Shown: one piece after another, positions 41,578 through 59,300 of the stretch
Layout of the letters: each line of letters begins with the position of its first letter
Numbering within the stretch: position 1 is the first letter of the stretch
Origin: Anisakis pegreffii
Lineage: Eukaryota; Nematoda; Chromadorea; Rhabditida; Anisakidae
Direction of reading: 5' to 3'
DNA: 64,000 nt
Assembly (NCBI GenBank): GCA_035041965.1
Contig: JAPYMA010002005.1
Coordinates: 1 to 64,000 of the forward strand
Translations under genes and position numbers: made by a program
The notes under the pieces: model-generated
The model's input: the letters and a program-made list of their open reading frames with translations, nothing else
What the model was told of the DNA's origin: nothing
Database searches by the model: none

Positions 41578-41599
41578 AATATGGCATTAAGCCATATTA
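41577..41599. other. Small hairpin next to the 20-bp repeat
   Basis: Perfect 9-bp arms (TAATATGGC and GCCATATTA) enclose a 5-nt loop and share their first base with the end of the tandem repeat. It could form a 3' end structure in the PI4K2 copy B transcript; no function is shown. Confidence 0.55.
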
Positions 41600-41795
41600 C
41601 TATTAGTGAACGAATAAAAATGCAGTTCCTTTTATGGTCAATAACATGTCAACTGATGATAATACAAACCGCGATTTGTTCAAGTGAAAATTCCAATCAG
41701 CTTAAAACATCAAACAATGCGATAACTTCCTAACAAGTGCGATAAATTTTTGCTAAAAGAATTGAACAAAGGATTTTTGGGCTAACAAAACGAAT

Positions 41796-44944
<3,149 letters not shown>

Positions 44945-47353
44945 GCCTTCAATAATTACAACGGAGAGTTTAAGAAAATCCTCTCGAAACTTGCACTCTT
45001 GCCATATCAAACATATTTCACCTTATTATGTTCAGCTTTCCAATTACTTGTTAGGACCGTCTCTGCTGTGACTTTTTTGTAAAAGTCGATATGTGAGGAA
45101 ACACGAACTGATCGAACAATGCGAAACAAACCTTCCTCGACCCCACAACGGTGTACATATATGAATAAACGGCTACTTAAAAAGAAAGCAGTTCAGCTTC
45201 AATTCTATGCTAATTTCAAACGGCGAAGTTCTTTGCAAATTCAGTTCTCCAACTCCGCCTGAATTTATTCGATGGAAGAAAACCATGACAAAATTGTATG
45301 AGTGTTTCTCACACATCCTCTAATTTCGTTAAGTTGGTCGTATTTCTTTGCACTTACAACATTGAGATTGGCGTTGTGAAGCTGAATGATGTGCTTTAAG
45401 TTATAAACGAAAAATGCAAAATTTGGGGACCTCATAGTGCCCGACTTGAATTTAAATTACCTCTTTGGTAATCCAAACTGAGATGACCTGGGAACGAGAA
45501 TATTTCTAACAAATAAATAAAATATAAATTTGTTCAAAGTTACAAAATAACTGTTCAAATTCAATAAGTTCCAGTCGTTTTTTTCACACTAAACATCACG
45601 GAAGCCATTTTCTGAAAATTTGGTGTGATTGTGCGATTGCAATAAACATCCATGTCAAATGAATTCGATTACCTATATAACGTTTTACATTGTTTTGATT
45701 CTTCGTTATATTCGTTCGTCAGAAATCGGAATACTCCTCTGTATATACTCATTTCCTCTGTATAGAGAGAAAGTAGAATCGAGAATTAACAGCTACAAGA
45801 AATAAACTGTCACTGAGGTGTGGAATACTGCATTCGATAGAAATAATTTATTAACAATCATATACAACAGTGTTTGCAGATGTTTCATTGGAGCAATGAG
45901 TTAGGGCACGACGGAAATCTCCAGTTGATATATCACGAGGAACAGTGGTACGCTTAAACGAGTTCATTGGAACACATGAGATTAGCCTGTTCTTCTTACA
46001 CTGTTAAAACTAGCGAACAGCCTGGAAGTGTTAGCGACAGAATGATGCCACTCTTGTTTGTGCAAATGCTTACGAAAAACACTCTGCGAATGGTCTTCAT
46101 GTCAATAGCGAGGATAATATACAGTCGAATATCATTGTAATTTCGGTGCTAAAGCCTTATGAATTTATATTTGTATTCATATTAATCATTCTTCACAACA
46201 TTCATCTATATCTAAAACAAATACAAAAATGTGCCATAATAAATTGAAAATCGTGATTCTAGTTAATTGCTGTCGATGAATTAATTTCTGATCCACAAAA
46301 TAGAACTTCTAACTAAAAGATATGTTCAGTTAGAATGCATCGAATGATAGCATCAACACTTCAGTTGAAACAACGACTGTACGATCGATATCGTTCAAGA
46401 ATCTAGTGCAGTGCTAATTAACATGCATTTACGCTCTATTCCTGCGAACATACTTTCCCTGTTGATCATTTCAGTGGTGTAAAAAAGAGCATTTCTTGTA
46501 TATATGTTGCAAAATCATCAACAACTGTGACAAATTCTGAACAACCATTCAATAACTGGAATTTTGCTTTAATTTTTCTTGTACAAGAGGAAATTGCACA
46601 CAAATATGGTGTATTCAAAAAACACATAATATCTAGTTGTAAGCAAAACAATGGAAAGGTTTCAGCAGACCTCTCGAACAGTGAAAGATCGTTTACAAAG
46701 CAACAGCATAATGTTTTTGCTAATTGTGAGCATTGCGTGATCATTAGATAGCCACATAAACACTCTGAATTATTAACAAATAAATGATCAAAAAAGCAAT
46801 TTTGATCGCATTTTCTAGCAGAATTATTGGAAACATTCCGCAGTTAGTATATAACATTAAATCATATTACGTGATAAATTACAGTATAACTACAAACAAG
46901 TAACGATGTTCAATCAGAAATAAATAGAATATTTGTTAAACGAAGAGGCATTTTCTGTGATCAGCAGAAGTGAAAATTCTTATCAGATCGACCAGAGAAA
47001 GATGAGAAAGGATGCTGAGTGTCAGACTCGTAGTAAAATTACGAAGATTATTGTCAGTAATACTGATGATGAATATTTACTCCTTTCACTACCTGAAATT
47101 TTAAAAACACTTCATTACTTATGAATAGTAACAGCGTTGACACTTCAATCTTTTCGTCTTTCGACAACTCTAACAAATTGGGTATTTGAAAATTCAATTG
47201 CATTTTCTGGTGTAGTGTTAAGAGAGTGATTATTGATGCGATTATTTTAAAGAAACGCTCAGTTGCTGATGATTTGAAAGCGATTATTGTTATAGTCTTA
47301 AAATGAGACGAAATGAAACTACAAAGAAAAATTATGAAATTGATTTGATAAAC
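44945..47353. other. Intergenic region between PI4K2 copy B and the cysteine-rich gene
   Basis: It holds the 5' flank of PI4K2 copy B and the 3' flank of the cysteine-rich gene. Opposed open frames at 46466-46744 (minus) and 46527-46751 (plus) overlap each other. The minus one ends in a segment faintly like retroelement integrase cores (VTVVDDFATYI), too short to call. Nothing else is supported. Confidence 0.5.
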
Positions 47354-50300
47354 TCATAAATGCGCACCTTTTGTCCTATTATTTGAGGGAAGAGTTGGTT
47401 CGGGTTCTGGTTCGGCGTTCGGTTCTGGCTCAGCTTTGGGTTCAGCGGTTGCCACGTCAGGTTCAGGAATGGGCTCTGGACTTGCAGTATCACCGATATC
47501 TGAATCAGTTGGTTCCGGTTGAGGTTCAGCAACTGGATCAGTTTCCACATGTGGTGCGGAGGATGTATCATGATTGCTGGACGTAAGTGTTGGTTCTGGT
47601 TGTGGTGGAGACTCTTCATTAACAGATGATGGTTCAGGCTCTGCTGATGGTTCGGGAGCCGTTGGTGGAAGGCCAGGCTCGGGCTCAGGTTGAGGTTCAG
47701 GTTTTGCAGCATCTCCAGTGGTGGCTGCAGCTTCATGCTCATGCATGGTGCTAGTGATGGATGTCTGGTCATTGGTATTTTCGGACGGTTCAGAATCAGA
47801 TGAGAAATCAATCTGAGGCTTCGCAGTGAATTGTTTTGAAGTGCTGTCTATTCGGAGGATACAAGAGGAATCGAAATGTTGCGACCACAATGAATTGATC
47901 GCATGAACCTTCTTCAGTGTTTCCACACCACACTGCTTCTCAATCCCATCAGAAGCACATGATAGAACTGACGATAGACTGAAACAAGGGGTCATTAATA
48001 GAATCGAAAATTATTTATGAATATGAGAAGTGGAAAAATAATAGCAGCAGCATTTGTCATTCAAACGAATAAAATCAATAGCAGATTGATTCGATGAAAA
48101 TATTGGCATTCGAAAGATGGAATGAGCTATTGTAAGAGCTTGGATGAGCTTCTGATATGGGCAATCGAATGTTCACTTCAGGCATTTCCTCAGAAATCAT
48201 TCGAAAAAGATTATCGTTACGCGCTTGAAATACTTCAGTTACGCGCATTCTCTTCAATTCGAAGCAAATTAAAGCCGAAACGTACGTTTTGCAAAGTTTC
48301 ATCGGTGCATCCTTGGCCAGAAGATCGACTCCGCTATACAATTGAAGACATTCCTCACTTGGTTCCGTTTGAATATATTGGGAAAGACATTCAATTTGCG
48401 ATTGAATGTTGCGATCAGCACATAACGATTCGAATAAAGCGCTATTCGCTGATGAGACTGGCTCGAATTTACAACTCATATTCGAAACGCAGCTCTTATA
48501 GAGTTGTACTGATGCACAAAACTCATCCCAACGTGATGCGTTTCTGAAAATTTTGAAGTCTGTAAAGGTTGCTAGCTAGCAATAACGATGAACTACTGAT
48601 TCACCGGAATCGAGAATAATCATGAAGCCGTGACAAACACAAGTGATCACCAACGAAAGACTGAAACCAGTGGAATCTTTCAAAGCAATCAGTTTTAAAG
48701 GTGTACCGAACAAATGAGATGGGATTGAATGCAAATCGATCGATATTCGTTTCACATTCGAGATATTCGACAAGATCTGATTCTGAACAACCCGTATTCA
48801 ACGATACTGATGGCACCGATATTGAACATGAACCATCCATCTGTAATACACACATCGTAGTTATAGCTGTATGTGTTTAAAGCACAAACAACAGTAAAAT
48901 TGTAAACTGATGAGAAGTAACAAACCTGTTCAGCGTATTGGTTCATAGCGTCAAACGAAAGAGTGAGTGCCTCTGATCCACAAGCACTGTTTATGAGAGG
49001 CGCGGCGCATTCGGCAGTGGATGAGAGTGAAGCACAACGAGTCTTCGGAGATGAAGTCAAATATGGCTTAAGACATGTTGAACCCTGAATCATCATGGTA
49101 ATCACTGAGTGATATACACGAATCGAAAGTTGTTACTGTTTGATTCAATTCTCAATGATAACCACTAAAAGGACTCTTACATGATTTTATAACATAAGAC
49201 GAATTTTGCTAGAAGTTTTCTTTCACATCCAACCACAACAATTTTGAATTTATCGTTCGGTCAATGACTGCATTTGATCAAACTTGACAAACCAAGCTGT
49301 CAATATCTTTGCGATGAAATTAATCTAATTCAAAGTGGTCAATGTTTCACCTCCACAGAAGTGGCAACCGAAGTAAGACAAGTGGCATGTTGACGGTATT
49401 GTTCTTTTCTCGAACATATCAGCTGCAGCAATGATAAAACAGCACGAGTATTTGATTGTTCACATGCTCGAATTGTACAAGACTGAACTTTTGAGAGCTG
49501 TTGACATAACTGAAAACAACAAAGAATCGAACATCATCAAAATCTACAAACTCTAGACACGCAAAGAGAAAAGCTAACATTCTAGGCTTCCTATGCTTAC
49601 AACTATCTTCTCATGATAAAAGCAACATTGGTTCGAGAACTTCCATTAAAATTAGGATTATTGTCGATGCATCGTTAAGCCTCATGTCAGAGCAAGTCAC
49701 GCCAATCGTGACCGAGCCATAAAATTAACGGATACTTATCGCAAGTGAATGAATGTAACAAGTACCATATCAATATCAGACGCATCGTTTATGATCGCAA
49801 TCGGAAGCATACGGTAAGTACGCATCAACTCGCTCACACAATCCGTTTGTTTCGATTTCATTTCGGCAGTGCATGTGTTCGGTGATGGGGCAGTTTTAGT
49901 TGGTGGTAAGGAGTGCTCTGACGTGCTCATCATTTGCATTGGACAGATATCCGTGGAACTTATTGCTTTCAGCAGATGTAGCGGTGTTTTGCCGCACTGT
50001 TGCACGACAATGTGCTCGATGCAGCTTATGAAACGCGGCATTACAGTTCGTAATGATGCCAATGTGAATGTTTTCAACGTTGCGATTGTTGTTCGTAGAC
50101 ATTTTCCAAACTCTGGAGTAGATGCCTAAAATTGCTTTCGTTTGTTCAGCACAATTCTCCTCTGGCATGCCTGAGCAATTATCCGACTACTAGATTGATT
50201 CATAGACATCATTTGATTTGTTAGCAAATTGGATTGTTACCTGTTTGAAGATACAACTAAGATTGTCATCAATAGCTTTAGCTGTATCCTGTTGATTACA

Positions 50301-53300
50301 GATGTCCTCACCAGCAAGAATCATACAGCTTGATACAACACACTGCGAGTTGCGTTCCAGTACGGGTCTCACACACTCTCGAAACTCCGTCGTAAGATTA
50401 CATCCCTGTGCGAATACTGGTGCCAAATTCTTGACGTTCGCAAGGAATGATTGTAATCCACCCTTTAATGAACAACTTCCAGGTATTCAGAAGATGAGAA
50501 ACGTTGCGTTCTCAACAAGAATAAATACGTAACACTGTTAAGTATTCTTGGAAGTCTCAGGTGATTCGAAGCAATCGAATGCTTTTTGGATGTGCTGAGC
50601 ACATTTTGATGCTAGCCGGTGCTCTGTTTTTTGTTGTAAACCTCAAACTTATCACACTGTCGTATATTGTTGAGAAATTCTCTTGTGATATGGAATAGAC
50701 TAAATTATCATCAGTAGCTTGAGTTGTATCGTTGAATAGTACAAATAAATTATTGCAGAGGATTCATTTAAGAGAATTGAAAAAAAAGGAGTTCGAAGTG
50801 AATTTCCAAAATTCAGATAACCTTAAAAAGTTCGTCGATTCTTGAAGAGAGTTCATTGAGAGGTGCCGCGCATTGTTTTATCATTTGATCTTGTTCGATT
50901 GTGCAGTTATATCCGCGTATTGTTGCTCCTTCTTAAAAATACATTTATGTTGACAGTAGCAGTAAGAATAGTCCAAAGGTTAACTGACGATGGGTCTTCC
51001 TTTTATTTAGTTTCAGTTGAAAATGAAACTTTGAATCACATGCGTTTGTAGTTTCGTTCCCCTACTAGTAATGAGATATATCTGATTAATTACTGTGATA
51101 ATTATAGAAATTGTGATAATTTTCAATATTAGATTAAGAAATAATACCGATCCAACGATATGACGTCTTTATGTGTTATTCAACTTTGTGTGTTATTCAA
51201 CTAATTACAAATATGTTATTCAAGTGATTATAAATCGAAAATGTCATTGATGATGCGCACAATCCAGTGTAAACGATGTATTATTATGTCAATATCAGTG
51301 GTGATATTGCAACAGTATCAACGTTTGTTTACAACTCATGACCGCAATAAGTGGCACTCGCGATGTTGTTCGTTTATTGAAGAGTTCATCAACATCATTC
51401 ACACTCCTCTATTATCAGTCTACTCTTATGCAGATAGTACTGCTTGTGTTGACTCCTTGATCATATCCGAATGTTTGTTCAGTAGATATTCGACAAATTC
51501 GTACTCATCGATATACTTTTACGTGATGTGTAGATGAGACGAAATAATGTTCGAGTAGTCGAATGAATGCCGGCAGAATGGATATATCGGAAGGATTGAT
51601 AGAATAGCGAAACAAACCGTTCTCTTTAGCCGTGATTCTGCATGATGCATCAATAGCAAGTGCAAACTTCTGGATGTAATCCGTGATGAACTGTGATGCA
51701 TCCGCACCGCATTTATCATTCATAACCGGTACTGCACATGCGAGAAGAGCGTTTGAACTTTCACATGCCATTTGTGGAGCACCCCTTGAGAAGGTACTCA
51801 CACACGAGCGAATATCATCACGTGTGGTTGTCTTTCTCACACAGTGCCGAACCTCAAAACAAATTTTGATTTTACTTATGCATTGAAAGAATTTAAAGTG
51901 ATTTCGATGGATAAATATGAAGAGAATTTCATATTCATGCATTTCACAAAATATGTGATAAACAAATTATATTGAAGCCAATGATCAACCTTAATTGACT
52001 ACTGAAATAACGACGTTCATTATGTCAATTATTTGTAGGATCAATCAATTTGGTGACGAAATTTTTAATTGTAAATTAGCATAATGTTCTCGATTATCGA
52101 CTTTTAAATGCCTCCACGAATGAATAGAATACTGGAAGGTCAATCAATATGGTATGTATAAAATGAAAATAAAAATAATGTTAATAATAATAATACCAGT
52201 TCAAAACTGTTTCGTCCTTCTCCGCAAGCAAACTGGAACATGGCTGACATGCCTTCGGCCCATAAAGGTTTACAGCTGATATTCGCACGACACTGCATGA
52301 ATAATCGGAACTGGTTACATGCCTCATCAATCCTTTTCGGTTGTTTTATAACGGCCAGTGGATGTGGTTGGAATGCGATTAAGGGTTGAGCACACTTTGT
52401 GAATTTCTGCTGTTCAGCTGGATCACAAGTTGAAGGTGTTGGTAATGGGGCGGCGTGAGGTGGTAGTTGCGGTGGGACTGGAGAAGTGACGGGTTTCGCG
52501 ATTATCTCGTCTAGATCTGACGGCTGCTCCGAAGGACATCCTTCTTCAACACCAACTTCAGACATCTGAAATGAAATCAATAGCGATACAAAATTATAAA
52601 TGATGATGCTATTTGGATGAAGTTCGACTTAAAAGGACCGACTAATGAACTGATTTCGATACAGAGCCTTAATGCGATTGACTATACATGCTCATGATGA
52701 TTTGACTGATTCAATTCATTAAGTCACCATCTAATCAACAATATGCACCTGTAGGCCGTTTGTAATGACGATTCAGTACGGAAATAACAGTTAGAAATGA
52801 TAACAAGTTCCTGCGTACGGATGTCAACGTAATCTTGTGATCATTTTATTTAGTGCTTGATTCGAGTTGATAACAGATTAAGCCCAACGTGACCACTCTT
52901 TAAAATCACTGTCCTTCAACAACAAGTGTTGTTGCTTCTCGGAACTGCGATAGAATCAAACGATAAGAAAACCAACGAACCGAGTTCCGTAACTGACGCA
53001 AATCATCAGTGGCCTGCTGGCTGCAATATTGTTTAACCAAATTTTCACCGCAATCGAACGTGCCTCGAATCAAATAAAATGATTTACAAAGTAGTGCTTC
53101 ACTGTGAATGCCCTGAAAAATCAACAAATTAAATTTTAGAATTCATCAGAGTAATTAACTGATATCACTGATGAATAACTGAAAAATCTTGACAGAATTA
53201 CTCTGAACTGAATCTCATTTTCAGTTGAATGAGAAAACTAATCCAAGAATCATTAGATGATCATACAACTCATAAGTGTGACGTTTCGACAGAGCGAAAG

Positions 53301-56300
53301 CCTTGATTTTGTATGGCTATACACTAGTGCGCTTGAGTCGCTGGAAATTGAAAGACAGAAACTTCATTTGGATCGTTTACAGAGCTTTTATGGAGGTTGA
53401 TGGTTAAAATAAACTTTTGAAATTATACTGATCAATTTGATAAGGCGATCTTATGCAATAGATGTGTTTATAGACCTGAAGCATATAATTAATCGCTGGT
53501 CCGAGACTCGCCAAACCAGACTGACACTGCGAAGTATGATCTCTTATCGTAGCGATGCAATCCCGATGCCTCTGGAGCGTATCTCTTGAACCCAATGAAC
53601 ATATCGGCGCTAATCCAATTCTGAATGTAACAAGTCATTTTTATGATAGGCTTTTCCCACATTTTTTTCATTCAGATCAGACGATCATCAACTAGCACAT
53701 TGTATTCTCCTCATTTTTGAATAGTATTTTGTATCACGCTTTAATTCTCTTGACAATATCATTTCGCTTCATTCATTCAACTGACACAACGATTCAGTGA
53801 TGATTGAAAATGAAAAATTCGTTTTTCGTAATAAGAAACAGTCTCCACTCCATCTAGCACGATTTTTCACGCTTCTTGCAGGTACTACAGTACCTCTAAA
53901 AAGAGCGTTTATATATGAATGCTCTCATATTTCCACCGTTGGAAAGTTTTCATGAAATTTTCTTTTCTCATTCTTTGAAGTGACAAATGGAGTCAAATTC
54001 TCATTCTCCTTTTGTTCTCCTCTAATCGCTTGCTAGCTTGTCGCTAGCAGTCAATTATACAACAAATATATTGAATCCTCCATCTGCATTTGAGCAGGAC
54101 TGTTTTCAAAATCATCAAATTTTTTAAAACATCATTAAACTTAAGCGATTTCATTTAACAACAACGAATTCTATCCAAAAAAAACTGATTACAGTAAATT
54201 TATAGAGTTGTTCCGAGAAGCACTCCAACAAGTAATACCTTGCAATCGTATTTATTGGCGAACTGAAAGCGCATCGTTGATACTGTGGCTGAGAATGCAC
54301 GAATACACTGTTGTTGAGACAAGTCTCGTATTTCTCGTACAAATTGCAAATATAGTTCACCAGCGTTGAATTGCCATCGCTTAGTTCCATCAAAAAGTTC
54401 AGCGTTTGCAACTCCATCAATTGTTTATTGAGTTCAGTTAATTCAACCAAACAAATCAACGCCGCATTCTCCTGCAATCACACCCACATTTTCATATGCT
54501 TATCGCAATATCCACAGTGTCTTATAATCTAAATCTTATGCTCTACTCATACTGATAACTAGAGCATCATCACAGCGCTTAATTTCAGCCGGTTTCTTAA
54601 GTGTTCATAGAAACAATCCCATGTGAAACATTTTCAGCATGCTCAGGTTGTCCGATCATCTTTGAGTTATGTTGATCACTTGCTTGCAGAAAAATAGCAC
54701 AGAAACGATTTTACCTAAATTGTGCTCCACTCACTTCTATCTTCTTCGAAAAGAACTAGTTTGGGATTCTAAAAGATTCGTACAACGCTCTGAAAAGATA
54801 TCTTATGAATGTGATTTACCCTTATCCGGATTACACATCAAATGATTAGGATTTGTTTATACGAACGAGTCAATGTGTTATTGTGTTTTAAACTTAAACG
54901 ACTTCGTGTTATGCATAAATCGCATAATCTAAACAAGTTCACAAATACACAATAACAATCAAAATTGTCAACGATTTCTTAGTGACAGCATAAAGATTGC
55001 TCGGTAAAAGATGCGCTCCGTAGCAAACAAAAGTGAACAACATATCTCACCATCAACCTTCTTTGTACACACAACCAATATCGTTAAATTATCATTCAGA
55101 TGTTGTTTATAATATGTGTTATCGTAATAGGCATCCAATATAAGCAACTGTGAACGATTAGTAAACAGGAAATAAAGAAATCCCTTTCATGGCACCTTTG
55201 GATCTATGATTTTACCAAAAAACACTCAATCCCTTTCATGGCGCCTTTATGATCTATGATTTTACCAAAAAACACTCAATCCCTTTCATGGCGCCTTTGG
55301 ATCTATGATTTTACCAAAAAACACTCAATCCCTTTCATGGCGCCTTTATGTCTATGATTTTACCAAAAAACACTCAATCCCTTTCATGGCACCTTTGGAT
55401 CTATGATTTTACCAAAAAACCACATACTGGTAGAAGAAAACTTTTTGAAGAGAATGTTGGACTGAGTTCAATGAACATATAAGCCTATGAATGCATGCGC
55501 AGAATTTTGTTCGCAAGAATGTACGGCACATGATGTAGCAATAAAATGTAGACAAAATTTGAAATTAATAGAATTGGCAAACACTTTCTCAGTTGTTCCA
55601 ATTACCTATTGAACTCGTAAGACTGTAGATTTTTAGTCGGAAGCTATCCGTAGGGTTAAGGGCAATGTCCTATGATTTCTGCTTGTTTAGCGAATGGTGT
55701 ATAGATGAGTACTGATAATAAGCTAATAGGTATGATACAAACTTGATCAGAAGTGCATCTTGGGAAGACTGGATTCAAACTGAAGCCGTCATCAGATATT
55801 GGACCTTGCGGTTGACTGGATTGTTTCTTTTCGTAACAACTCATCATGATCATTTCATCATTCAACTTGTCCTGAATACCGATCACGATATCCTGTGCTT
55901 CAATCGAACAAACGTCATTCAGCACTCGTATTGCGCAGTCTATATTCGCATTGAATTGATCCACTGCACCACAGACCGTTTCATTTGAGGGCTGAAATTC
56001 TTTTCAAATAAACTTTTCATCGGTTATCTTTAATGAAAAAATTTCAAATTTATATCTCAAACATTCTCATTTGAATATGGATGAGTGAAGCATTTAGTTG
56101 TCATTGTCAATATGTTGAAGAGCTGCTTGTCCCAATTATCATGAATGCTACAATGTCTTTATCTTTATCTTACTTTCTAATTGCGTTATCTTGTTACTTT
56201 AACTCAATGAATGCTACAATTCATTGTCTCAAGAAGCTGCTTAATTACGCGTTCAATTGAGATAAACTGATCAAATTCTGCGATTACTTATCACACTTCC

Positions 56301-59300
56301 TTCTTTTTTCAATGTTTTCGCTAATTGCTATTGCTGATCCTTCCATTCGTATTCCATTACCGATTTCATGAATTCAGCCTTTCAAGTAATTAAGTGTATC
56401 AACATGATAACCTCAACTTACATTGGTATCACATTTCGTTTGCTTGGCGCTCTCGATGAAGCAGTCACTGTGGTTCGCAAGTTTGTCCTTCTGTGCGCAT
56501 ACAACCTTACGTACTAATGCCCAAATATCATTTGGTTCACTACTGCAAAATACCTCAACATCCAACATTGTTTGTAACACATTTGCGCAACTTGGACACT
56601 CAATTGATTCTGTCTTCGACATTGTAGATATATCTGATATGGTCGGTGTAACTTGAGATGGAGCATCTGAAAATATTTCACTGTCAATTGCACAAGGGAC
56701 TGAGCTTTGCAGCAAGTAGACAATTCATCAAATTCATTGCTCATCATCTGTTTGAGTGTAAGTGATCGAAAGAATTACGGAAGTTTGCTGACGAGTTGAA
56801 TTGAATATTGAAAACTTTATGAAGGAGTTTTAGAGAGGTAAACTTGGAACATACGTTGCATGCAACGGAGATGTTCAAAAAGATGTATTGTTTCTGAGTG
56901 TATCGGATCGATAACTTCAACTGCTGCTTCATCACAAAATTCTGACGATAATCGCTCGACACAAGTCAAATCCGCACTCACCGACGATAGCAAACGACAC
57001 AGCGGTGAACCGATTGCGAAATCAGCCCTAGAAAAATGACTCGTTATCAGATTAACCCAAGGTGGTTGGGTTGATATTTGTAACGAAAACAATGTGAACA
57101 GCAAGGGATTTGATGGATGATCAATTGGTATCGTTTAATTTATGTGGTATTCGATTATTTGAAAGTTTCAAAAATCTTTTTTGATTTTTTGATAATGAGT
57201 TGCTTATTGTATGGATTTGGTTGAAGCATTTTTTGAATCTGTGATTCAATTTCGGGATATAATTTTCGAAAGATATTCACCACTTGAATTGTTACAGAAC
57301 AATTATGTGACAGTAATGCATTGTCAATTCTCGAATTTCAAACAATCGTTAATATAAAAAAGAGAATTAATGATTTCGAACAAATGGGTAATTATTCGAA
57401 AAATTAAATTTCTAAACCACTGATGAACTTCGGTTGAGTTCAATGCCGATAACAGTGTTTTGCAAAAAATCGTTTATTGTGAATGCAGCAATGACTAAAC
57501 ATTTGGAGGGTACATATTCAATTGTTGAGGTGAAAATTCATCATCGGATTTTCAAAATTCTGAGATTCCTTAATTTTTACATTAACTCAACAAAGAGAAA
57601 TCAATGATTGTTAAAAATACGAAATCATGTTTGGCATGTATTTCTTCGAAACGGTTTTGTAGTCTTCCTTAAAGACCAAGGATCTGCTTTTGGCAAAAAT
57701 GAGAGACTTCTCAAAAAATGTATAAGATGCGAACTTTTGAGAATGAAGTAAGAACATTTCTTTTTTCGATGAAATAAAAACATTCGCTCAAACCAAATAA
57801 CTGTCCAATTTTTACACACTTCACGTTCGGTTATTCAAACAAACGAGTGATCCGTTTCATTTCGTGTTCTGTTTTATCTCCTTTAAATGAAGTTATGAAG
57901 AGCACTTATCACACTGGTGCATGCATTCATTTTGGGTAAAACACGATTGATGATGAGATTGAGGGAATTTAGGTGATGTTCAACAACACATCATTTCAAT
58001 GAGATAATGTCTATCTCATATCTGCTCGATTGTCTTTCTAATGCACCATTTTCGATTCGGATCACTGCTCTGCACAACCAAAGAAGCAAAATCAAAATCG
58101 CATCGGACGTTCCATTGTATACTATTTTCGAATGAAATCGCCACTGAAGAGCAGCAAATAAGACATTTATGTATCATTTTCTTATTTCGTGAATCTTTTG
58201 AGTTAAAGAAGTTGAAGAAATCTTTTCTCATCTCTTCAACACTGCTATTATCTCGAAGGATTTCGAAATTTTAGCTGAAAAAAAAAACGCCATAAACGCA
58301 TTCACCAATAACTGGTTAACGAAATGAATTGTTCAGTTCAAAAAAAAGCAAATCTCAAAAATAATTGTTAACTTTTGCAACCGGTTGGTTGATTGATTGT
58401 TCGAATAATTTCAACTTTTTCGTAATGACTCATTTGTCTGCTATCAAATGCTCTTATGGAACTATCAATGAAAATAATTTCGAATGTGTCTGATCACATC
58501 AAACCGTTGAATGATCAGACGCGATCGGAACTATTTCATTGAAGCTATCAAGCCGAACCGGTAGTTGAGTGATAGTGTCTGCAAGGGTGCGATGAAGTAA
58601 CAATGAAAGCATAATGAAAGGAACGCTCGCTAGATTTGCCGCTGACAAAAAATTGCTAAATTGCACACTCAACGTCAGTTTTTGAACATTTGTCAAAACT
58701 ATAGTTGGTGTTAATAATGCGAGAATGATCCTTGTGAGTCAGTTTATTAAGGAAAATTAAGCGAAAAAAATTTTGGCAAGTGAACTTTTGCTCTCATTTA
58801 TTTAGCCGTCTAATAATTCGTCAATCGTCGCTTAAACTTACGGAATTTATGTGAACGAACGATCTGATACTGAATCAATTAGTTTGAAAACTGCTTAAGA
58901 AAACTGCGTTGTGGAATAATCGCTTCCAACTATGAATAAATATGCTTTTTGGTGAAGTGTATTCCACATTTCATTTGTCAGTTTAAAATTGCAAATTTTA
59001 TGATTTTTGACATTATCACTAATTCATCAATGATTCTTTCTCATTGCGAAGATCCAGCTTCAAGAAATCAGATTCTAACAAAATCTTAAGGATCTTAAAA
59101 TCGATTCAGAAAAGGTATTTTTTAAGGACGTGATGAGCATTGATGACAGATGAGTCAAGCATCAACATTTCACTGAATCCTTTTCATTTCTCAAAGCACT
59201 CAGTAAATACTTATGTTCCAAAAGTCCCTCATAGTGCTGAGATAATCCTATTTGTGAGCAACAGATAACAACAACAATACTAATGTGAAACAATAGTAAT

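Larger units (their letters stand above)
40226..41795. other. Spacer between PI4K2 copies A and B
   Basis: About 1.57 kb holds the 5' flank of copy A and the 3' flank of copy B. A pyrimidine-poor but plausible acceptor (GGTATTTCAG on the minus strand, AG at 40240-40241) lies 14 nt before the copy A start codon. It could be a spliced-leader site or the end of a 5' UTR intron. A perfect 20-bp tandem repeat and a hairpin sit at 41538-41599. No gene is seen; the minus-strand frames at 41120-41517 are unrecognised and hydrophobic by composition. Confidence 0.55.

Noticed and set aside
46466..46744. Possible retroelement integrase fragment on the minus strand
   Set aside because: Only about 12 residues (VTVVDDFATYI) resemble integrase cores. 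There are no catalytic residues or long terminal repeats, and an equally long plus-strand frame overlaps.
48122..48547. 141-codon plus-strand open frame
   Set aside because: It mirrors exon 16 of the cysteine-rich gene on the opposite strand.
58016..58231. Candidate extra exon of the cysteine-rich gene
   Set aside because: It has a good acceptor (CTTCAG), but its phase does not match the preceding exon, and it ends in a stop without a donor.
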